From assembly GCF_001465345.1 (NCBI RefSeq), contig NZ_CP013655.1, positions 1,873,100-1,937,099 on the forward strand: a stretch of 64,000 bases of DNA, written 5' to 3'. Under the pieces are notes generated by a model. It was not told the origin of the DNA and did not search any database. It was given only the letters and a program-made list of their open reading frames with translations. This DNA comes from Enterococcus rotai (GTDB taxonomy: Bacteria; Bacillota; Bacilli; Lactobacillales; Enterococcaceae). A program made the position numbers and the translations under genes. Below, one piece after another: positions 30,611 to 40,177 of this stretch (its first letter is position 1; every line of letters begins with the position of its first letter).

Positions 30611-32374
30611 TTACAATTGATTTTTGAATTGCGCTTCATACAACGCATGATAATAGCCATCTTTTTTATCGATCAGTTCATCATGACTACCAATCTCAAC
30701 GACAGAACCTTGTTCCATCACTAAAATTTTATCTGCATTTTTAATGGTGGAAAGGCGATGGGCAATCACAAAGCTTGTCCGGCCATCCATCATTTGTAAA
30801 AAGGCATCTTGAATTTTTTTCTCGGTCAATGTATCGACTGAACTAGTTGCTTCATCTAAAATCAACATCGGTGGATCACTGATCATGGTCCGAGCAATGG
30901 TCATTAGCTGCCTTTGTCCCTCAGAGATTATAATACCACTAGCGCCGATCAATGTATCCAAGCCTTTAGGCAAACGAGTCACAAAATCAAAAATATAGGC
31001 TTTTTTCATAGCTGTTTCAATCTGTTCATCGGTAGCGTTTGGGTTGCCATAGGTTAGATTATCGCGGATCGTACTATCGAACAACCAAGTATCTTGGAGC
31101 ACCATCCCAAAGTTTTTTCGTAAACTATCTCGTGTGACTTGGGTGATATTATGATTATCAATCGAAATTTGACCGTTATCTACTTCATAGAAACGCATCA
31201 ATAGATTGACTAAAGTTGATTTACCAGCCCCAGTTTTTCCAACGATTGCAATTGTTTCACCAGGTAATGCGGTTAAATTAAAATTTTGAATCAATGGTTT
31301 TGAAGGCGTATAAGCAAAATCAACATGATTAAAAATCACTTCTCCTGTAACATCATTTAAAACAAACGCATGTTGGCCATCTGGTTTTTCTTCAGTCTGA
31401 CTGATAATTTCAAAGGTGCGATCTAATCCAGCTAAGGCCGTTTGGATTTGCGTAGTGATTCCTGATAATTCAATAAATGGTTTAGAAAATTGGCTAGAGT
31501 AGATCGTAAAACTTGAAATCACGCCAATTGTGATCGTCTGATTACCACTTAATAATAACAATCCACCAACAAGACCAATCGATAAATAGGCTAAATGATC
31601 AACAAAACGAGATAATGGATTTGTTAATGAAGAAGAGAATTGGGCTTTTTGACCACGAACATACAATTCTTGATTCAAAGCTTCAAACCGTTGTTGAGAA
31701 GCATCTTCTTGTTGAAAGGCTTTGACGATTTTTTGATTTCCAACCATTTCAGAAACAAAACCTGAAATTTCCCCTACGATTTTTTGTTGAGCGGAAAAAT
31801 TTTTCTGAGATGATTTCGCAACCAACCAATTGACTAAAAAAATAATGGGTGTAGCGATCAGAACAACTGCTGTAAGAATCGGGCTGAGTTTTAGCATAAA
31901 GAAAAAGGCAAAGATCACAACAGATAATCCTGAAAACAGCTGATTGAAAACAGCCGAACAAGCGACAGAAATATTATCCATGTCATTTGTAAAACGACTG
32001 ACGATATTTCCATGTGACGTTTGGTCGTAATAATTTAAAGGTAAACGATTTAAATGAGCAAAAGCATCTTTGCGTAGTTCTGCAACAGAAAGATAAGAAA
32101 CTCGATTGCCTAAGCGCTGGATCAGCCATTGACTAATAACGGTAATAACTAAAATACCGGCTAATGTGCTAAGCAGCTGCACAAGAAGTATAAACTCAAC
32201 ATTTCCTTTAGCAATCATTGTATCAACCGATTTCCCCATATAGTAAGTCATCAAAACGGTAGTCAATCCACTCAAAATGCCGAGAAAAATAGCAGCAAGC
32301 ATTTCTTTTGGATAGCGAAGCAGATAAGGCATGAAACGATTAAATGAGTTAGTTGTCACTTTTTTGTTCATCAT
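30611..32374 (-). CDS. heterodimeric ABC exporter, subunit with intact catalytic glutamate
   Basis: Fused six-helix membrane domain and ATPase, 587 residues. Walker A is GKTGAGKST and Walker B is MLILDEATSSVD with the catalytic Glu. The signature is degenerate (SEGQRQ in place of SGGQ). It pairs with the upstream subunit, whose Walker B has Asp instead of Glu, so the dimer has one working and one degenerate ATP site, as in LmrCD, TM287/288 and the enterococcal EfrAB pump. A multidrug or lipid efflux role is likely; the substrate is unknown. The start overlaps the stop of the upstream gene by 4 bases. Confidence 0.9.
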   Translation of the reverse strand: MMNKKVTTNSFNRFMPYLLRYPKEMLAAIFLGILSGLTTVLMTYYMGKSVDTMIAKGNVEFILLVQLLSTLAGILVITVISQWLIQRLGNRVSYLSVAELRKDAFAHLNRLPLNYYDQTSHGNIVSRFTNDMDNISVACSAVFNQLFSGLSVVIFAFFFMLKLSPILTAVVLIATPIIFLVNWLVAKSSQKNFSAQQKIVGEISGFVSEMVGNQKIVKAFQQEDASQQRFEALNQELYVRGQKAQFSSSLTNPLSRFVDHLAYLSIGLVGGLLLLSGNQTITIGVISSFTIYSSQFSKPFIELSGITTQIQTALAGLDRTFEIISQTEEKPDGQHAFVLNDVTGEVIFNHVDFAYTPSKPLIQNFNLTALPGETIAIVGKTGAGKSTLVNLLMRFYEVDNGQISIDNHNITQVTRDSLRKNFGMVLQDTWLFDSTIRDNLTYGNPNATDEQIETAMKKAYIFDFVTRLPKGLDTLIGASGIIISEGQRQLMTIARTMISDPPMLILDEATSSVDTLTEKKIQDAFLQMMDGRTSFVIAHRLSTIKNADKILVMEQGSVVEIGSHDELIDKKDGYYHALYEAQFKNQL

Positions 32375-34095
32375 TTTTCGTTCTCCTCCTCTTGTGAAGC
32401 GACAATTTCTTGATAGGCTGGAGAATGTCGCAATAATTCTTCATGGGTTCCTAAACCAACTTGCTTTCCACTTGCTAAAACTAAAATTTGATCAGCTTGT
32501 TGAATCGAACTGATTCGTTGAGAAATTAGAATCAGTGTCGTTTCTTTTAAGTCTTGTTGGAGAGCTGTTCGCAAGTTTAAGTCTGTTTGATAATCCAAAG
32601 CACTTAACGAGTCATCCAAGATTAGAACATCAGGCTTATGAATCAAAGCGCGAGCAATCGTCAACCGTTGTTTTTGACCGCCAGAAAAATTTTTCCCGCC
32701 CTCATAGACTTGTGTGTCCAAACCGTCGCTTAGATTTTCAACGAAATCTTTACATTGAGCGGTTTCCAAAGCCTGCCAGCATTCTTCATCAGTGGCATCT
32801 TCTTTTCCCCACTGAAGATTTTCTCGAATCGTTCCTGTAAATAAAACGGCAGTTTGAGGTGTAATGGCGATTTTTTTGCGTAGTTTATCTATAGACCAGT
32901 CACGAACATTGATACCATCAACGAATAGATTTCCTTGGCTTGTATCATAAAAACGGGGAATCAGTTGAGTCAAGGTACTTTTTCCACCACCTGTAGGACC
33001 TGTAATGCCTAAGACTGAGCTTGCTGGAATCGTTAAGGAAATATCGGTTAAAGCCAGCCCAGCCTCTGGTTGATAGCGGAAAGAGACATGATCGAATACG
33101 ATTCCTTTTGTTTGTTCCTTGTGAGGGATCTTTGTGTCATTTGACTGGATACTTGGAACGACAGCTAGAACTTCACTAACTCTTGAAGCCGATGCTGAGG
33201 CCCGCGTAAAGATAATAACTAAGTTTGAGACAACGATCAAGGCAAGCAACATTTGATTCATATAATTGATCAAAGCTAAGACTTCACCTTGTTGCAACCC
33301 GCCGATCTCTACTTTGATTCCGCCAAGATAAAGGAGTGCTAAAATCCCAAGATTCATGACTAAAGTCGTTGCAGGCGTCAGTAAAGCTGAAATATTTGAA
33401 ACTCGAATATAGATAGAAGATAGATCGTCCGTTACTTTGTTGACGTGTTTTTCTTCTGTCTGTTTCCTAGCAAAAGCTCGAATCACACGAACACCGCTTA
33501 AATTTTGACTGATTTGACGATTTAGTAGATCTAGTTTTTCTTGAACTTTTTTATATAATGGCACGGTTGTTTTTATAATAAAATAAAGAATAATACAAAA
33601 AATTGGCAACATAAGAAGAAAAATAAAGCCCATTTGTACATTAATATAAAAAGCCATAATGACAGAACCAATGCTTAAAAAAGGCGCCCGAATCACTAGT
33701 CGAATCAACATTGCCAAAGCTAACTGAAGTTGATTGATATCATTTGTCATACGGGTAATTAATGTATCTGTTCCAAAGCTGTTCAACTCGGCATGAGAAA
33801 GTTGATTGATCTTTTTCATCAGCTGATTCCTTAACTCTGTTCCAAAACCTTGGGAGGCAATTGAAGAATAATACTGACAAATCATGACACAGATCAGACC
33901 AATAACAGACATTAAAAACATCCAGCCGGCCATTTGGATCACGTAAGCTCGGTCACCATTACGAATTCCTTGATCAACCAAACGTGCCATAAATAAGGGT
34001 AGCACTAATTCAAAACAAGCTTCTAAAAACTTGAAAAATGGCCCAAGAATAATTTGCTTGCGGTATTTCTTTGCATACTTGAGTAAATTGATCAT
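32371..34095 (-). CDS. heterodimeric ABC exporter, subunit with degenerate ATPase site
   Basis: The 574-residue membrane-ATPase fusion has Walker A GPTGGGKST, an intact signature (FSGGQKQRL), and Walker B VLILDDSLSALD with Asp in place of the catalytic Glu. This is the partner of the downstream subunit and resembles EfrA/LmrC-type proteins. The start at 34095 (MINLLKYAKKYRK) follows AAGGAGG; the frame extends further up into repeat DNA with no proper start. The repeat-filled gap (34096-34877) must hold the promoter. Confidence 0.88.
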   Translation of the reverse strand: MINLLKYAKKYRKQIILGPFFKFLEACFELVLPLFMARLVDQGIRNGDRAYVIQMAGWMFLMSVIGLICVMICQYYSSIASQGFGTELRNQLMKKINQLSHAELNSFGTDTLITRMTNDINQLQLALAMLIRLVIRAPFLSIGSVIMAFYINVQMGFIFLLMLPIFCIILYFIIKTTVPLYKKVQEKLDLLNRQISQNLSGVRVIRAFARKQTEEKHVNKVTDDLSSIYIRVSNISALLTPATTLVMNLGILALLYLGGIKVEIGGLQQGEVLALINYMNQMLLALIVVSNLVIIFTRASASASRVSEVLAVVPSIQSNDTKIPHKEQTKGIVFDHVSFRYQPEAGLALTDISLTIPASSVLGITGPTGGGKSTLTQLIPRFYDTSQGNLFVDGINVRDWSIDKLRKKIAITPQTAVLFTGTIRENLQWGKEDATDEECWQALETAQCKDFVENLSDGLDTQVYEGGKNFSGGQKQRLTIARALIHKPDVLILDDSLSALDYQTDLNLRTALQQDLKETTLILISQRISSIQQADQILVLASGKQVGLGTHEELLRHSPAYQEIVASQEEENEK

Positions 34096-34119
34096 GAGAT
34101 CCTCCTTAATATATAGGTA

Positions 34120-34188
34120 ACAACGTTCCACTTCGCTACACCTTGTACTTTTCAACATCAGTTCATTTTATTCACTGTGTTTCAAAGC
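34120..34188 (-). repeat. dispersed repeat module shared with 47720-47790
   Basis: The stretch from GGTAACAACGTTCC through CCTTGTACTTTTCAACATC to CACTGTGTTTCAAAGC recurs inverted at 47720-47790 with only a few changes. It flanks hairpin element C here and separates elements E and F there. The ends GGTAACAACGTTCC also recur at 34312 and 34572 and, inverted, before element A at about 13116. Confidence 0.75.
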
Positions 34189-34308
34189 AAAAGCATAGCA
34201 GGCTCGTCCAGCTCTGACAGGAAAATAGGAAAATATGTTTGTGGCGTTTTTTGCCACAGGCAGATTTTATCTTTTTCCCGAAGAGCTAGCCTGCGTAGCT
34301 AGATAACA
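34189..34308 (-). repeat. EFAR-like palindromic hairpin element, copy C
   Basis: This is the inverse orientation of copies A and B. The core stem is TGTGGC (34240-34245) / GCCACA (34253-34258), flanked by AGGAAAATA and AGATTTTATCTTTTTCC, with outer arms AGCAGGCTCGTCCAGCTCTGAC and GAAGAGCTAGCCTGCGTAGC (in part). Confidence 0.75.
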
Positions 34309-34448
34309 TATGGTAACAACGTTCCGCTTCGCTACACCTTGTACTTTTCAACATCTTAATAACTGAATGAAGCAACGTTCCTTTCAGTCACCTTGTACCA
34401 ATCAATATCAACTCATGACTTCGTTGTATTTCTTGGCATGTTTCAAAG

Positions 34449-34568
34449 CAAAAGCGTAGCGGGCTCGTTCAGCTCTGACAGAAAAATAGAAAATGATGAC
34501 TGAGGTGTTTTTTGCCTCATTTATCATTTATCTTTTTTCCGAGAGACTAGCCCATGCAGCTAGATAGC
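34449..34568 (-). repeat. EFAR-like palindromic hairpin element, copy D
   Basis: Same frame as copy C. The core is TGAGGT (34501-34506) / GCCTCA (34514-34519), with the extra arm AATGATGA / TTATCATT. Outer arms are GCGGGCTCGTTCAGCTCTGAC (in part) and GAGAGACTAGCCCATGC. Confidence 0.75.
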
Positions 34569-34648
34569 ACATGGTAACAACGTTCCGTTACACTGCATCT
34601 TGTACTTTTTAATATCTTAATAACAGAAGGAAGCAACATTCCTTTCAG

Positions 34649-34727
34649 TCACCCTGTACCAAGTCCTTTCGTGCGACGAGTAATCGCAGGAGCATTCAAC
34701 ATCAACTCAGTTTTCGTTGTGTTTCAT
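34649..34727 (-). repeat. dispersed intergenic repeat module, copy 2
   Basis: This is the inverted counterpart of 13030-13105, including GTGCGACGAGTAATCGCA and TTCAACATCAACTCAG. The rest of the 34096-34877 gap has these repeats and, near 34840, a TACAAT-like -10 for the next gene; I see no open frame with a ribosome binding site in it. Confidence 0.75.
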
Positions 34728-34877
34728 GGCATGTTTCAAGGCATGCTCCTTAGCATATTTCAAATCAAAAACTTTTCTTCTATTGTATATCACTTTCCCA
34801 ACAGAATAAAGATACTCGCATAAAACTGTGGTTATTTGATACAATAGCTAGTAAATGCTATTTTAAGGAGAAAAGAT

Positions 34878-35723
34878 ATGAATGAATTTATTAAAATCGT
34901 TTTACTATTTTTCATTTACTCGTTTATCGGCTGGCTATGGGAAACTATTTATTGCTCATTGAAAGCCAGAAAATTCGTCTATCGTGGCTTTTTAGTCGGT
35001 CCATATTGTCCAATCTATGGTTTTGGGATAATAGGTGTCCTGTATTTTTTAGAGCCGCTTAGACAAAATATTGTTGTTTTATACTTATTATCGACGATTT
35101 TGGTTACGATTCTAGAGTACATTACAAGTTATGGATTGGAAAAGTTGTTCCATGCTTCTTGGTGGGATTATAAAGATGTACCATTAAATATCAATGGCCG
35201 AGTCGCATTGCCTGTGTCACTTTTTTGGGGTGTCGGCTGTGTGCTGATCGTCCGTGTTATCCATCCTAAAGTGATGTTGTTAGAGCACTTTTTATCTGAA
35301 AAATTTGGCTTGCTTCTGCCGATTATTTTATTATTACTGATTACTAGCGATTTAGTTTATACATTAGTTAATATGCAATCATTCAAAAAGGTCACAACTC
35401 AACTTAGTGCAGCCGTTGAAGAACGTAAACAAGAATTGGCTGCAACCTTAAATGAAAAACGTGATGAGTTATCAGCAAGTATTTCTGAGCTTAAAGAATC
35501 TGTTTCTGATGAAATCAACGAGCGAAAACAATCAAAAAAAATGGAACGAGCTTCCTTGATAGAAGAGTTTAAAAATACACCATCAATTAAAAAATTAGTA
35601 GGTCATATGAGTTACAATCAAAAACGTTGGATCCGAAATTATCCTAATTTGAAGTTGAAAAATGTCAAAAACCCTTCTGAAGTTCAACAAATCATCGATA
35701 AAAACAAGAAAAATAGTAAATAA
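34878..35723 (+). CDS. CmpB-type putative ABC transporter membrane protein (PF06541 family)
   Basis: The 281 residues contain about five hydrophobic segments in the first 165. The start FFIYSFIGWLWETIYCSLK, followed by RGFLVGPYCPIYGFGI, is characteristic of the family named putative ABC-transporter type IV (CmpB). The C-terminal 110 residues are a charged coiled coil (QLSAAVEERKQELAATLNEK and on) ending in a basic tail. The function of the family is not firmly known. It is single, with AAGGAG before its ATG. Confidence 0.75.
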   Translation: MNEFIKIVLLFFIYSFIGWLWETIYCSLKARKFVYRGFLVGPYCPIYGFGIIGVLYFLEPLRQNIVVLYLLSTILVTILEYITSYGLEKLFHASWWDYKDVPLNINGRVALPVSLFWGVGCVLIVRVIHPKVMLLEHFLSEKFGLLLPIILLLLITSDLVYTLVNMQSFKKVTTQLSAAVEERKQELAATLNEKRDELSASISELKESVSDEINERKQSKKMERASLIEEFKNTPSIKKLVGHMSYNQKRWIRNYPNLKLKNVKNPSEVQQIIDKNKKNSK

Positions 35724-35877
35724 TATCTATAAAGTATAACAGTCATTCGTAGTGTCTTATAGGAGTTATAAACGTTATTATATAAAGGTTTTTAAAGGTT
35801 TGCTTTAAATAGAAGAAACCAGATAGAACCCGAAAATGTTACAGAAAATGGGCTGTTTTCGTTAAAACGTAATAAAT

Positions 35878-35921
35878 TGTAACGCTATTGAAATAAAATA
35901 AGCGTTATAGATTAGTATAAT
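35878..35921 (+). promoter_or_regulatory. promoter with a WalR-like box before the 3D-domain protein
   Basis: TGTAAC-N5-TGAAAT (35878-35894) is close to the WalR consensus TGTWAH-N5-TGTWAH and sits just upstream of a TATAAT -10 (35916-35921) with no good -35. This is the arrangement expected for activation by the cell-wall regulator WalR. Many cell-wall hydrolase genes are under WalKR. Confidence 0.45.
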
Positions 35922-35960
35922 AGGTGGAGTTGGATTTAGTTAGGAAAGGTGTTGGATTCA

Positions 35961-37127
35961 GTGAAAGTAAAAAAATTGATACCATTTTTAGCTGCTGTCT
36001 TGCTAATAAATGTTGCTCTACCAATCGGCGCCGCAGCAGAATCATTAGATGAGCTGAAGGACAAAGAAGCACAAGCCGCACAAACAGGAGCATCTCTTAG
36101 CGAAGATATCAATACAGCTCTGAATGATGTTAATGAAAAATACGCTGAAATTGAGAAACTTAAAGCAGACATTTCAAAAGCTGAAGAAACAATCAAGAAC
36201 TCTGAAGCCGAAATCACAGTGACAGAGCAAAGTATTGCACGCCGTAAAGAAGTCGTTGGAAATCGTATGAAAGATGTCCAGCTAAGTGGGGAACAGCGTA
36301 CATGGCAAGTATTATTAGATGCTGAAAGTGTATCAGATTTCTTTAATAAAGCGTATGCGATGACGATCTTACAAAATGCAGAAAAAGAAAAAATCGATAG
36401 ACTATCTCAAGATAAAGAAAAATTGTCTGACCTTCAAGAAACTGTAAAAAGTAAACAAGAAGAATTACAAACCAACGAAACGAAATTACAGGATGAAGCA
36501 TCAGCAATGGATGAGCAAGTTGTAACATTAAAACAGCAATTATCTGATAATCAGGCAGCGTTACAACAAATTGCTAGTCAAAAACAAACAGAAGAAAAAC
36601 GAATCACAGATGAGAAAAAAGCAGCTGAAGCGCGCAAACAGCAAGAGGCAGCAAAAGAAGCTCAAAGAAAAGCTGACATTGTTTCATCGTCTAGCTCAAG
36701 TAGCAGTTCTTCATCAAGCAGTGAATCAAGCGACAGTTCAAGCTCTAGTTCTAGCAGTGAAGAACAACCAGTCGTTACACCGCCATCTCAACCAGAAGAA
36801 GTACCAAGCACTGGTGGAGAAACGGGGAATGGTGGAGCAAATGGTCGTGTTCTTTACATGCAATCAACAGCTTACTCATGGAGAGAAGCAGGTTCTGGTT
36901 TCATTACAGCAACAGGAATCGATCTTCGCTCACAAAGTAATGTGATTGCAGTTGACCCAAGCGTGATTCCACTAGGATCGCTTGTACAGGTAGAAGGCTA
37001 TGGATTTGCAGTTGCCGGTGATACTGGCGGCGCAATCAACGGAAATATCATTGACGTCCATTTCCCTACAGTTGACCAATGTTTAACTTGGGGACGTAGA
37101 AATAACGTCAAAGTTACGATTCAATAA
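35961..37127 (+). CDS. secreted coiled-coil protein with C-terminal 3D domain (cell-wall active)
   Basis: The precursor has 388 residues. A signal peptide (MKVKKLIPFLAAVLLINVAL, cut near GAAA-ES) is followed by about 210 residues of coiled coil like PcsB/CwlO N-domains. A serine-rich linker (about residues 240-272) and a Pro/Gly spacer come next. The C-terminal 3D domain of about 95 residues (TAYSWREAGSGFITATGIDL, DPSVIPLGS, GDTGGAINGNIIDVHF) has the conserved Asp residues. 3D domains have a lytic-transglycosylase-like barrel and act on peptidoglycan. It resembles the enterococcal SalA/SalB-type secreted antigens. The GTG at 35961 is favoured over 35949, which lies inside the Shine-Dalgarno. 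Confidence 0.85.
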   Translation: MKVKKLIPFLAAVLLINVALPIGAAAESLDELKDKEAQAAQTGASLSEDINTALNDVNEKYAEIEKLKADISKAEETIKNSEAEITVTEQSIARRKEVVGNRMKDVQLSGEQRTWQVLLDAESVSDFFNKAYAMTILQNAEKEKIDRLSQDKEKLSDLQETVKSKQEELQTNETKLQDEASAMDEQVVTLKQQLSDNQAALQQIASQKQTEEKRITDEKKAAEARKQQEAAKEAQRKADIVSSSSSSSSSSSSSESSDSSSSSSSSEEQPVVTPPSQPEEVPSTGGETGNGGANGRVLYMQSTAYSWREAGSGFITATGIDLRSQSNVIAVDPSVIPLGSLVQVEGYGFAVAGDTGGAINGNIIDVHFPTVDQCLTWGRRNNVKVTIQ

Positions 37128-37134
37128 GAAACGA

Positions 37135-37160
37135 AGACACTCAGATGAGTGTCTTTTTTT
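37135..37160 (+). terminator. rho-independent terminator of the 3D-domain gene
   Basis: AGACACTC / GAGTGTCT with a four-base loop, followed by T7. Confidence 0.85.
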
Positions 37161-37274
37161 GTTACATATGTTGTTTCCTCAAACGATTATTAAAACAAAT
37201 TAAAAAACAAAGGAATGTAATGCATTAATAAACAATAAATGGTACACTTCAATAATAGAAAGTGAGGAATAACA

Positions 37275-37844
37275 ATGATTCGTTTTGCAACAAAGGAAGA
37301 CGGAGAGGCTATTGCTCCGTTGATTTTAGTTATTTTAAAAGATATGGAATTACCTTTATTAGAAATTATACCAGAAGACACTCTTTTGGCTGTTTTAGCA
37401 GAAGCTGTTGCAGACCCTACATATCGTTATGGTTATCAACGTGGTCTGGTTTATGAAGAAGCAGGCGAGGTTGCGGGGATTGCATTTGGCTACCCTAATG
37501 AGGATGAACCGATCATCGATGAACCACTAAAAAAAGTATTGCGTAAATACAATTTGGATGAAGAAATCAGAATATTTATCGATCCAGAAACGTTACCTGG
37601 TGAATGGTACCTTGATTCGATCTCTGTTGATGAGAAATATCGTGGTTTAGGAATTGGCTCTAAATTATTAGATGCTTTACCAAAAATGGCTAAAAAATCG
37701 GGTAAAGAAGTGATTGGTTTAAGTGTAGACAAAGGAAATCCGAATGCTAAAAAATTATATAGCCGTAAAGGATTTAAAGATGTCGCTGAGATGATGATCA
37801 GCGGACATTTATACGATCATATGCAGAAAAAAATCAGCGAATAA
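37275..37844 (+). CDS. GNAT-family N-acetyltransferase
   Basis: The 189-residue acetyltransferase has the acetyl-CoA motif VDEKYRGLGIGSKLLDAL near residue 121 and the final strand YSRKGFKDVAEM. An N-terminal insertion (PNEDEPIIDEPLKKVLRK) is typical of a Firmicute subgroup of unknown substrate. Single gene; it converges on the next gene through a shared terminator. Confidence 0.85.
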   Translation: MIRFATKEDGEAIAPLILVILKDMELPLLEIIPEDTLLAVLAEAVADPTYRYGYQRGLVYEEAGEVAGIAFGYPNEDEPIIDEPLKKVLRKYNLDEEIRIFIDPETLPGEWYLDSISVDEKYRGLGIGSKLLDALPKMAKKSGKEVIGLSVDKGNPNAKKLYSRKGFKDVAEMMISGHLYDHMQKKISE

Positions 37845-37865
37845 CCATCCGCTGATTTTTTATTT
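37827..37865. terminator. bidirectional terminator
   Basis: AAAAAATCAGCG / CGCTGATTTTTT lies between convergent genes, the left arm overlapping the stop of the acetyltransferase gene. Confidence 0.8.
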
Positions 37866-37868
37866 GTT

Positions 37869-38390
37869 TTAACAAGTTCCCCAACCGATGATTGGTTTAT
37901 GATTTTGATGTTTCTTCTTATTATATAACCAGTAATCTAACACAGCAGCAACACAAATACATAGGGGCGCATCCTCGTCATTAGCAACTACTAAACTAAA
38001 ATAATCACCCGAAAAAAGAGTTGCTTTACTCATCTCCATGATTTTGTTGTGATTGACTTGATAAATAGAATAATGATGATTTTTTATGTCACCTAAAACA
38101 GTCCAATGCAAGTGTTGAATATAATAAAAGTCAGCATTTAAATTTAAGATTTTTCTTAAAACACCAACTTTTTCAAATCCTTTATACAATTCAAAACGTG
38201 AACCAAAAGCAAAAGATGTCTGTCTGATGCTGGCAACTAGCTCGCCATTCATTGCATACAGAGAAAGCGCGTCACCACGAGTACCCCAGCGTCCGACAAG
38301 TAAGAAAATGGACTTACCGTCCTCGTCTTTGACAAGGGTTCGTGTGACATTGCTCAATTGTTGTTCTTGAATAAAAAACTCAGACACCAT
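37869..38390 (-). CDS. LURP-one/tubby-like domain protein (YxjI-like)
   Basis: The 173-residue protein is made of repeated beta strands (DGKSIFLLVGRWGTRGDALSL, MNGELVASIRQTSFAFGSRF, and so on) ending in a hydrophobic helix (CVAAVLDYWLYNKKKH). The pattern resembles the LURP-one-related/tubby C-terminal fold, which is suspected of binding lipids or membranes. The family call is from the strand pattern and is moderate. GAGGTGAG precedes the ATG. Confidence 0.55.
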   Translation of the reverse strand: MVSEFFIQEQQLSNVTRTLVKDEDGKSIFLLVGRWGTRGDALSLYAMNGELVASIRQTSFAFGSRFELYKGFEKVGVLRKILNLNADFYYIQHLHWTVLGDIKNHHYSIYQVNHNKIMEMSKATLFSGDYFSLVVANDEDAPLCICVAAVLDYWLYNKKKHQNHKPIIGWGTC

Positions 38391-38427
38391 ATCTCACCTC
38401 TTTTCAGCGTTTTTAGTTACTCGGATA

Positions 38428-39297
38428 TTATAGATCTTCTCGGATTGCCCGCATGATCGCTTCGCCAACACCATTTTCTAAATTCGTTGATGTGACATAT
38501 TTTGCATGGTCTTTCACTTCTAGCTCAGCATTTCCCATGGCAAAACTAACACCAGCCCATTGCAGCATGCTGACATCGTTGAAATTATCTCCAATCGTCA
38601 TGACTTCCTTTTCTGAAATTCCGCGATCTTTCGCAACATGAGCAACTGCGATTCCTTTTTGAGCATTTTTATGATTGACTTCAATATTATTTTGGGCAGA
38701 TGATGTAACAACTAAATCGTTTAACTGACGAATTTCAGTACTTGCAGGGCCTAAAACCTTTGGACCATCCATACTGAAACCAATGATTTTTAGCACTTCG
38801 ATATCACTCTGTTGGATCAATGTCCGCATGTCTTCGATGTAAGTGATATCTAGTAAAGACAAGTGAGCTGCCGCCATTGCGATGGCCACCTTATAAGTCA
38901 AATGGGGCATGGTTGTAGCGATATGTGAAGCAAAGTTCTCAATTCTTTTTTCTTGGCGCTCAGAGTAAATTCCTTTGTTCGTTGAAACTTCAAAATATAC
39001 ATCATGTGCATCCAAAATATCTAAGATTTCAAGTGTGGTTATTTTGTCGATCCCAGCCGTAAAAAGCGAGTTCCCAGCTTTGTCAAAAACTTTCGCACCA
39101 TTTAGCGTAATCATCGCACATTCGATCCCAGCTTCATCTAATGCGGGTTTTGCTTCGGTATATGCACGTCCTGTAGCGACCATAAATTCAATACCGCGTC
39201 GTTCCGCTTCTCGAATAGCAGATGCATTGTTCTTAGAAATTCCCATTTTTGAATCGAGTAATGTTCCGTCCATGTCTGAAGCAATCAATTTAATCAT
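38428..39297 (-). CDS. Cof-type HAD-IIB phosphatase
   Basis: Cytoplasmic haloacid-dehalogenase phosphatase, 289 residues. Motif I is ASDMDGTLLDS (nucleophile Asp8 and general acid Asp10), motif II VATGRAY, motif III an invariant Lys around residue 195, and motif IV MTIGDNFNDVSML. The cap is type IIB as in YidA/Cof, which hydrolyse sugar phosphates or flavin mononucleotide. The substrate is unknown. It is probably cotranscribed with the downstream LURP-like gene (37-base gap). Confidence 0.9.
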   Translation of the reverse strand: MIKLIASDMDGTLLDSKMGISKNNASAIREAERRGIEFMVATGRAYTEAKPALDEAGIECAMITLNGAKVFDKAGNSLFTAGIDKITTLEILDILDAHDVYFEVSTNKGIYSERQEKRIENFASHIATTMPHLTYKVAIAMAAAHLSLLDITYIEDMRTLIQQSDIEVLKIIGFSMDGPKVLGPASTEIRQLNDLVVTSSAQNNIEVNHKNAQKGIAVAHVAKDRGISEKEVMTIGDNFNDVSMLQWAGVSFAMGNAELEVKDHAKYVTSTNLENGVGEAIMRAIREDL

Positions 39298-39493
39298 AAA
39301 ATTTTCTACACCTCGTTTATTTAACTTATCTATAGTTTACCATGTTTTTTCCATTTCAGTGCAGAAAAAATGTTCTTGTCACTACCTAAAAAATCAGATA
39401 TGCTTAATGTGTAAAAGAAAGCTGTCAGAATAGACGTTTTAATTAATTAGGATTGAAAAATATCGTACCAATCAAATTAAAGGAGGAGAACAA

Positions 39494-40177
39494 GTGAAAG
39501 CAATTATTCACAATAGTTGGCAAGATGTTTTAGAAGAAGAGTTTACGAAGGAATATTATTTGAATTTACGAGATTTTTTAAAACAAGAATATAGCCAGCA
39601 AACTATTTATCCAGATATGTACCACATTTATTCTGCATTAGAGTTGACCCCATATGAAGAAGTAAAAGTGGTAATTTTAGGGCAAGATCCTTATCATGGA
39701 CCGAATCAAGCGCATGGTTTAAGCTTTTCTGTGCAGCCAGGTGTAAAAACACCGCCGTCATTAATGAACATTTATAAGGAATTACAAGCTGATTTAGGTT
39801 ATCCACCAGTTGCTCACGGATTTTTAGAAAGCTGGGCAAAGCAAGGAGTCCTTTTGCTGAATACAGTTTTAACGGTGCGTAATGGTCAAGCTTATTCTCA
39901 CCGAGGGCAAGGATGGGAAACTCTAACAGATGCTATTATTAAGAAGTTGAACGATCGTGATAAGCCGATTGTGTTTATCCTGTGGGGCAAACCTGCACAA
40001 GAAAAAATCAAAATGATCGATACAAGTAAGCATATTATCATTAAATCACCACATCCAAGTCCCTTAGCAGCTCACCGAGGCTTCTTTGGTTCTAAGCCAT
40101 TCTCAAAAACAAACCAAGCTTTAGAGCAATTAGGAGAAACGCCAATCAACTGGCAGTTGCCTGATACAGTGTCTTAA
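39494..40177 (+). CDS. ung: uracil-DNA glycosylase
   Basis: Removes uracil from DNA as the first step of base-excision repair. The 227-residue family-1 enzyme has the water-activating motif [16 protein letters not shown] (catalytic Asp65) and the minor-groove loop [18 protein letters not shown] near residue 187. The start is GTG at 39494 after AGGAGGAG. It is followed about 150 bases later by pta, as in several Lactobacillales genomes (recalled). Confidence 0.95.
   Translation: MKAIIHNSWQDVLEEEFTKEYYLNLRDFLKQEYSQQTIYPDMYHIYSALELTPYEEVKVVILGQDPYHGPNQAHGLSFSVQPGVKTPPSLMNIYKELQADLGYPPVAHGFLESWAKQGVLLLNTVLTVRNGQAYSHRGQGWETLTDAIIKKLNDRDKPIVFILWGKPAQEKIKMIDTSKHIIIKSPHPSPLAAHRGFFGSKPFSKTNQALEQLGETPINWQLPDTVS

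Noticed and set aside
36571..36945. Open frame of 124 codons within the 3D-domain protein gene
   Set aside because: It is the shifted reading of the coiled-coil, serine linker and 3D-domain coding sequence; no ribosome binding site.
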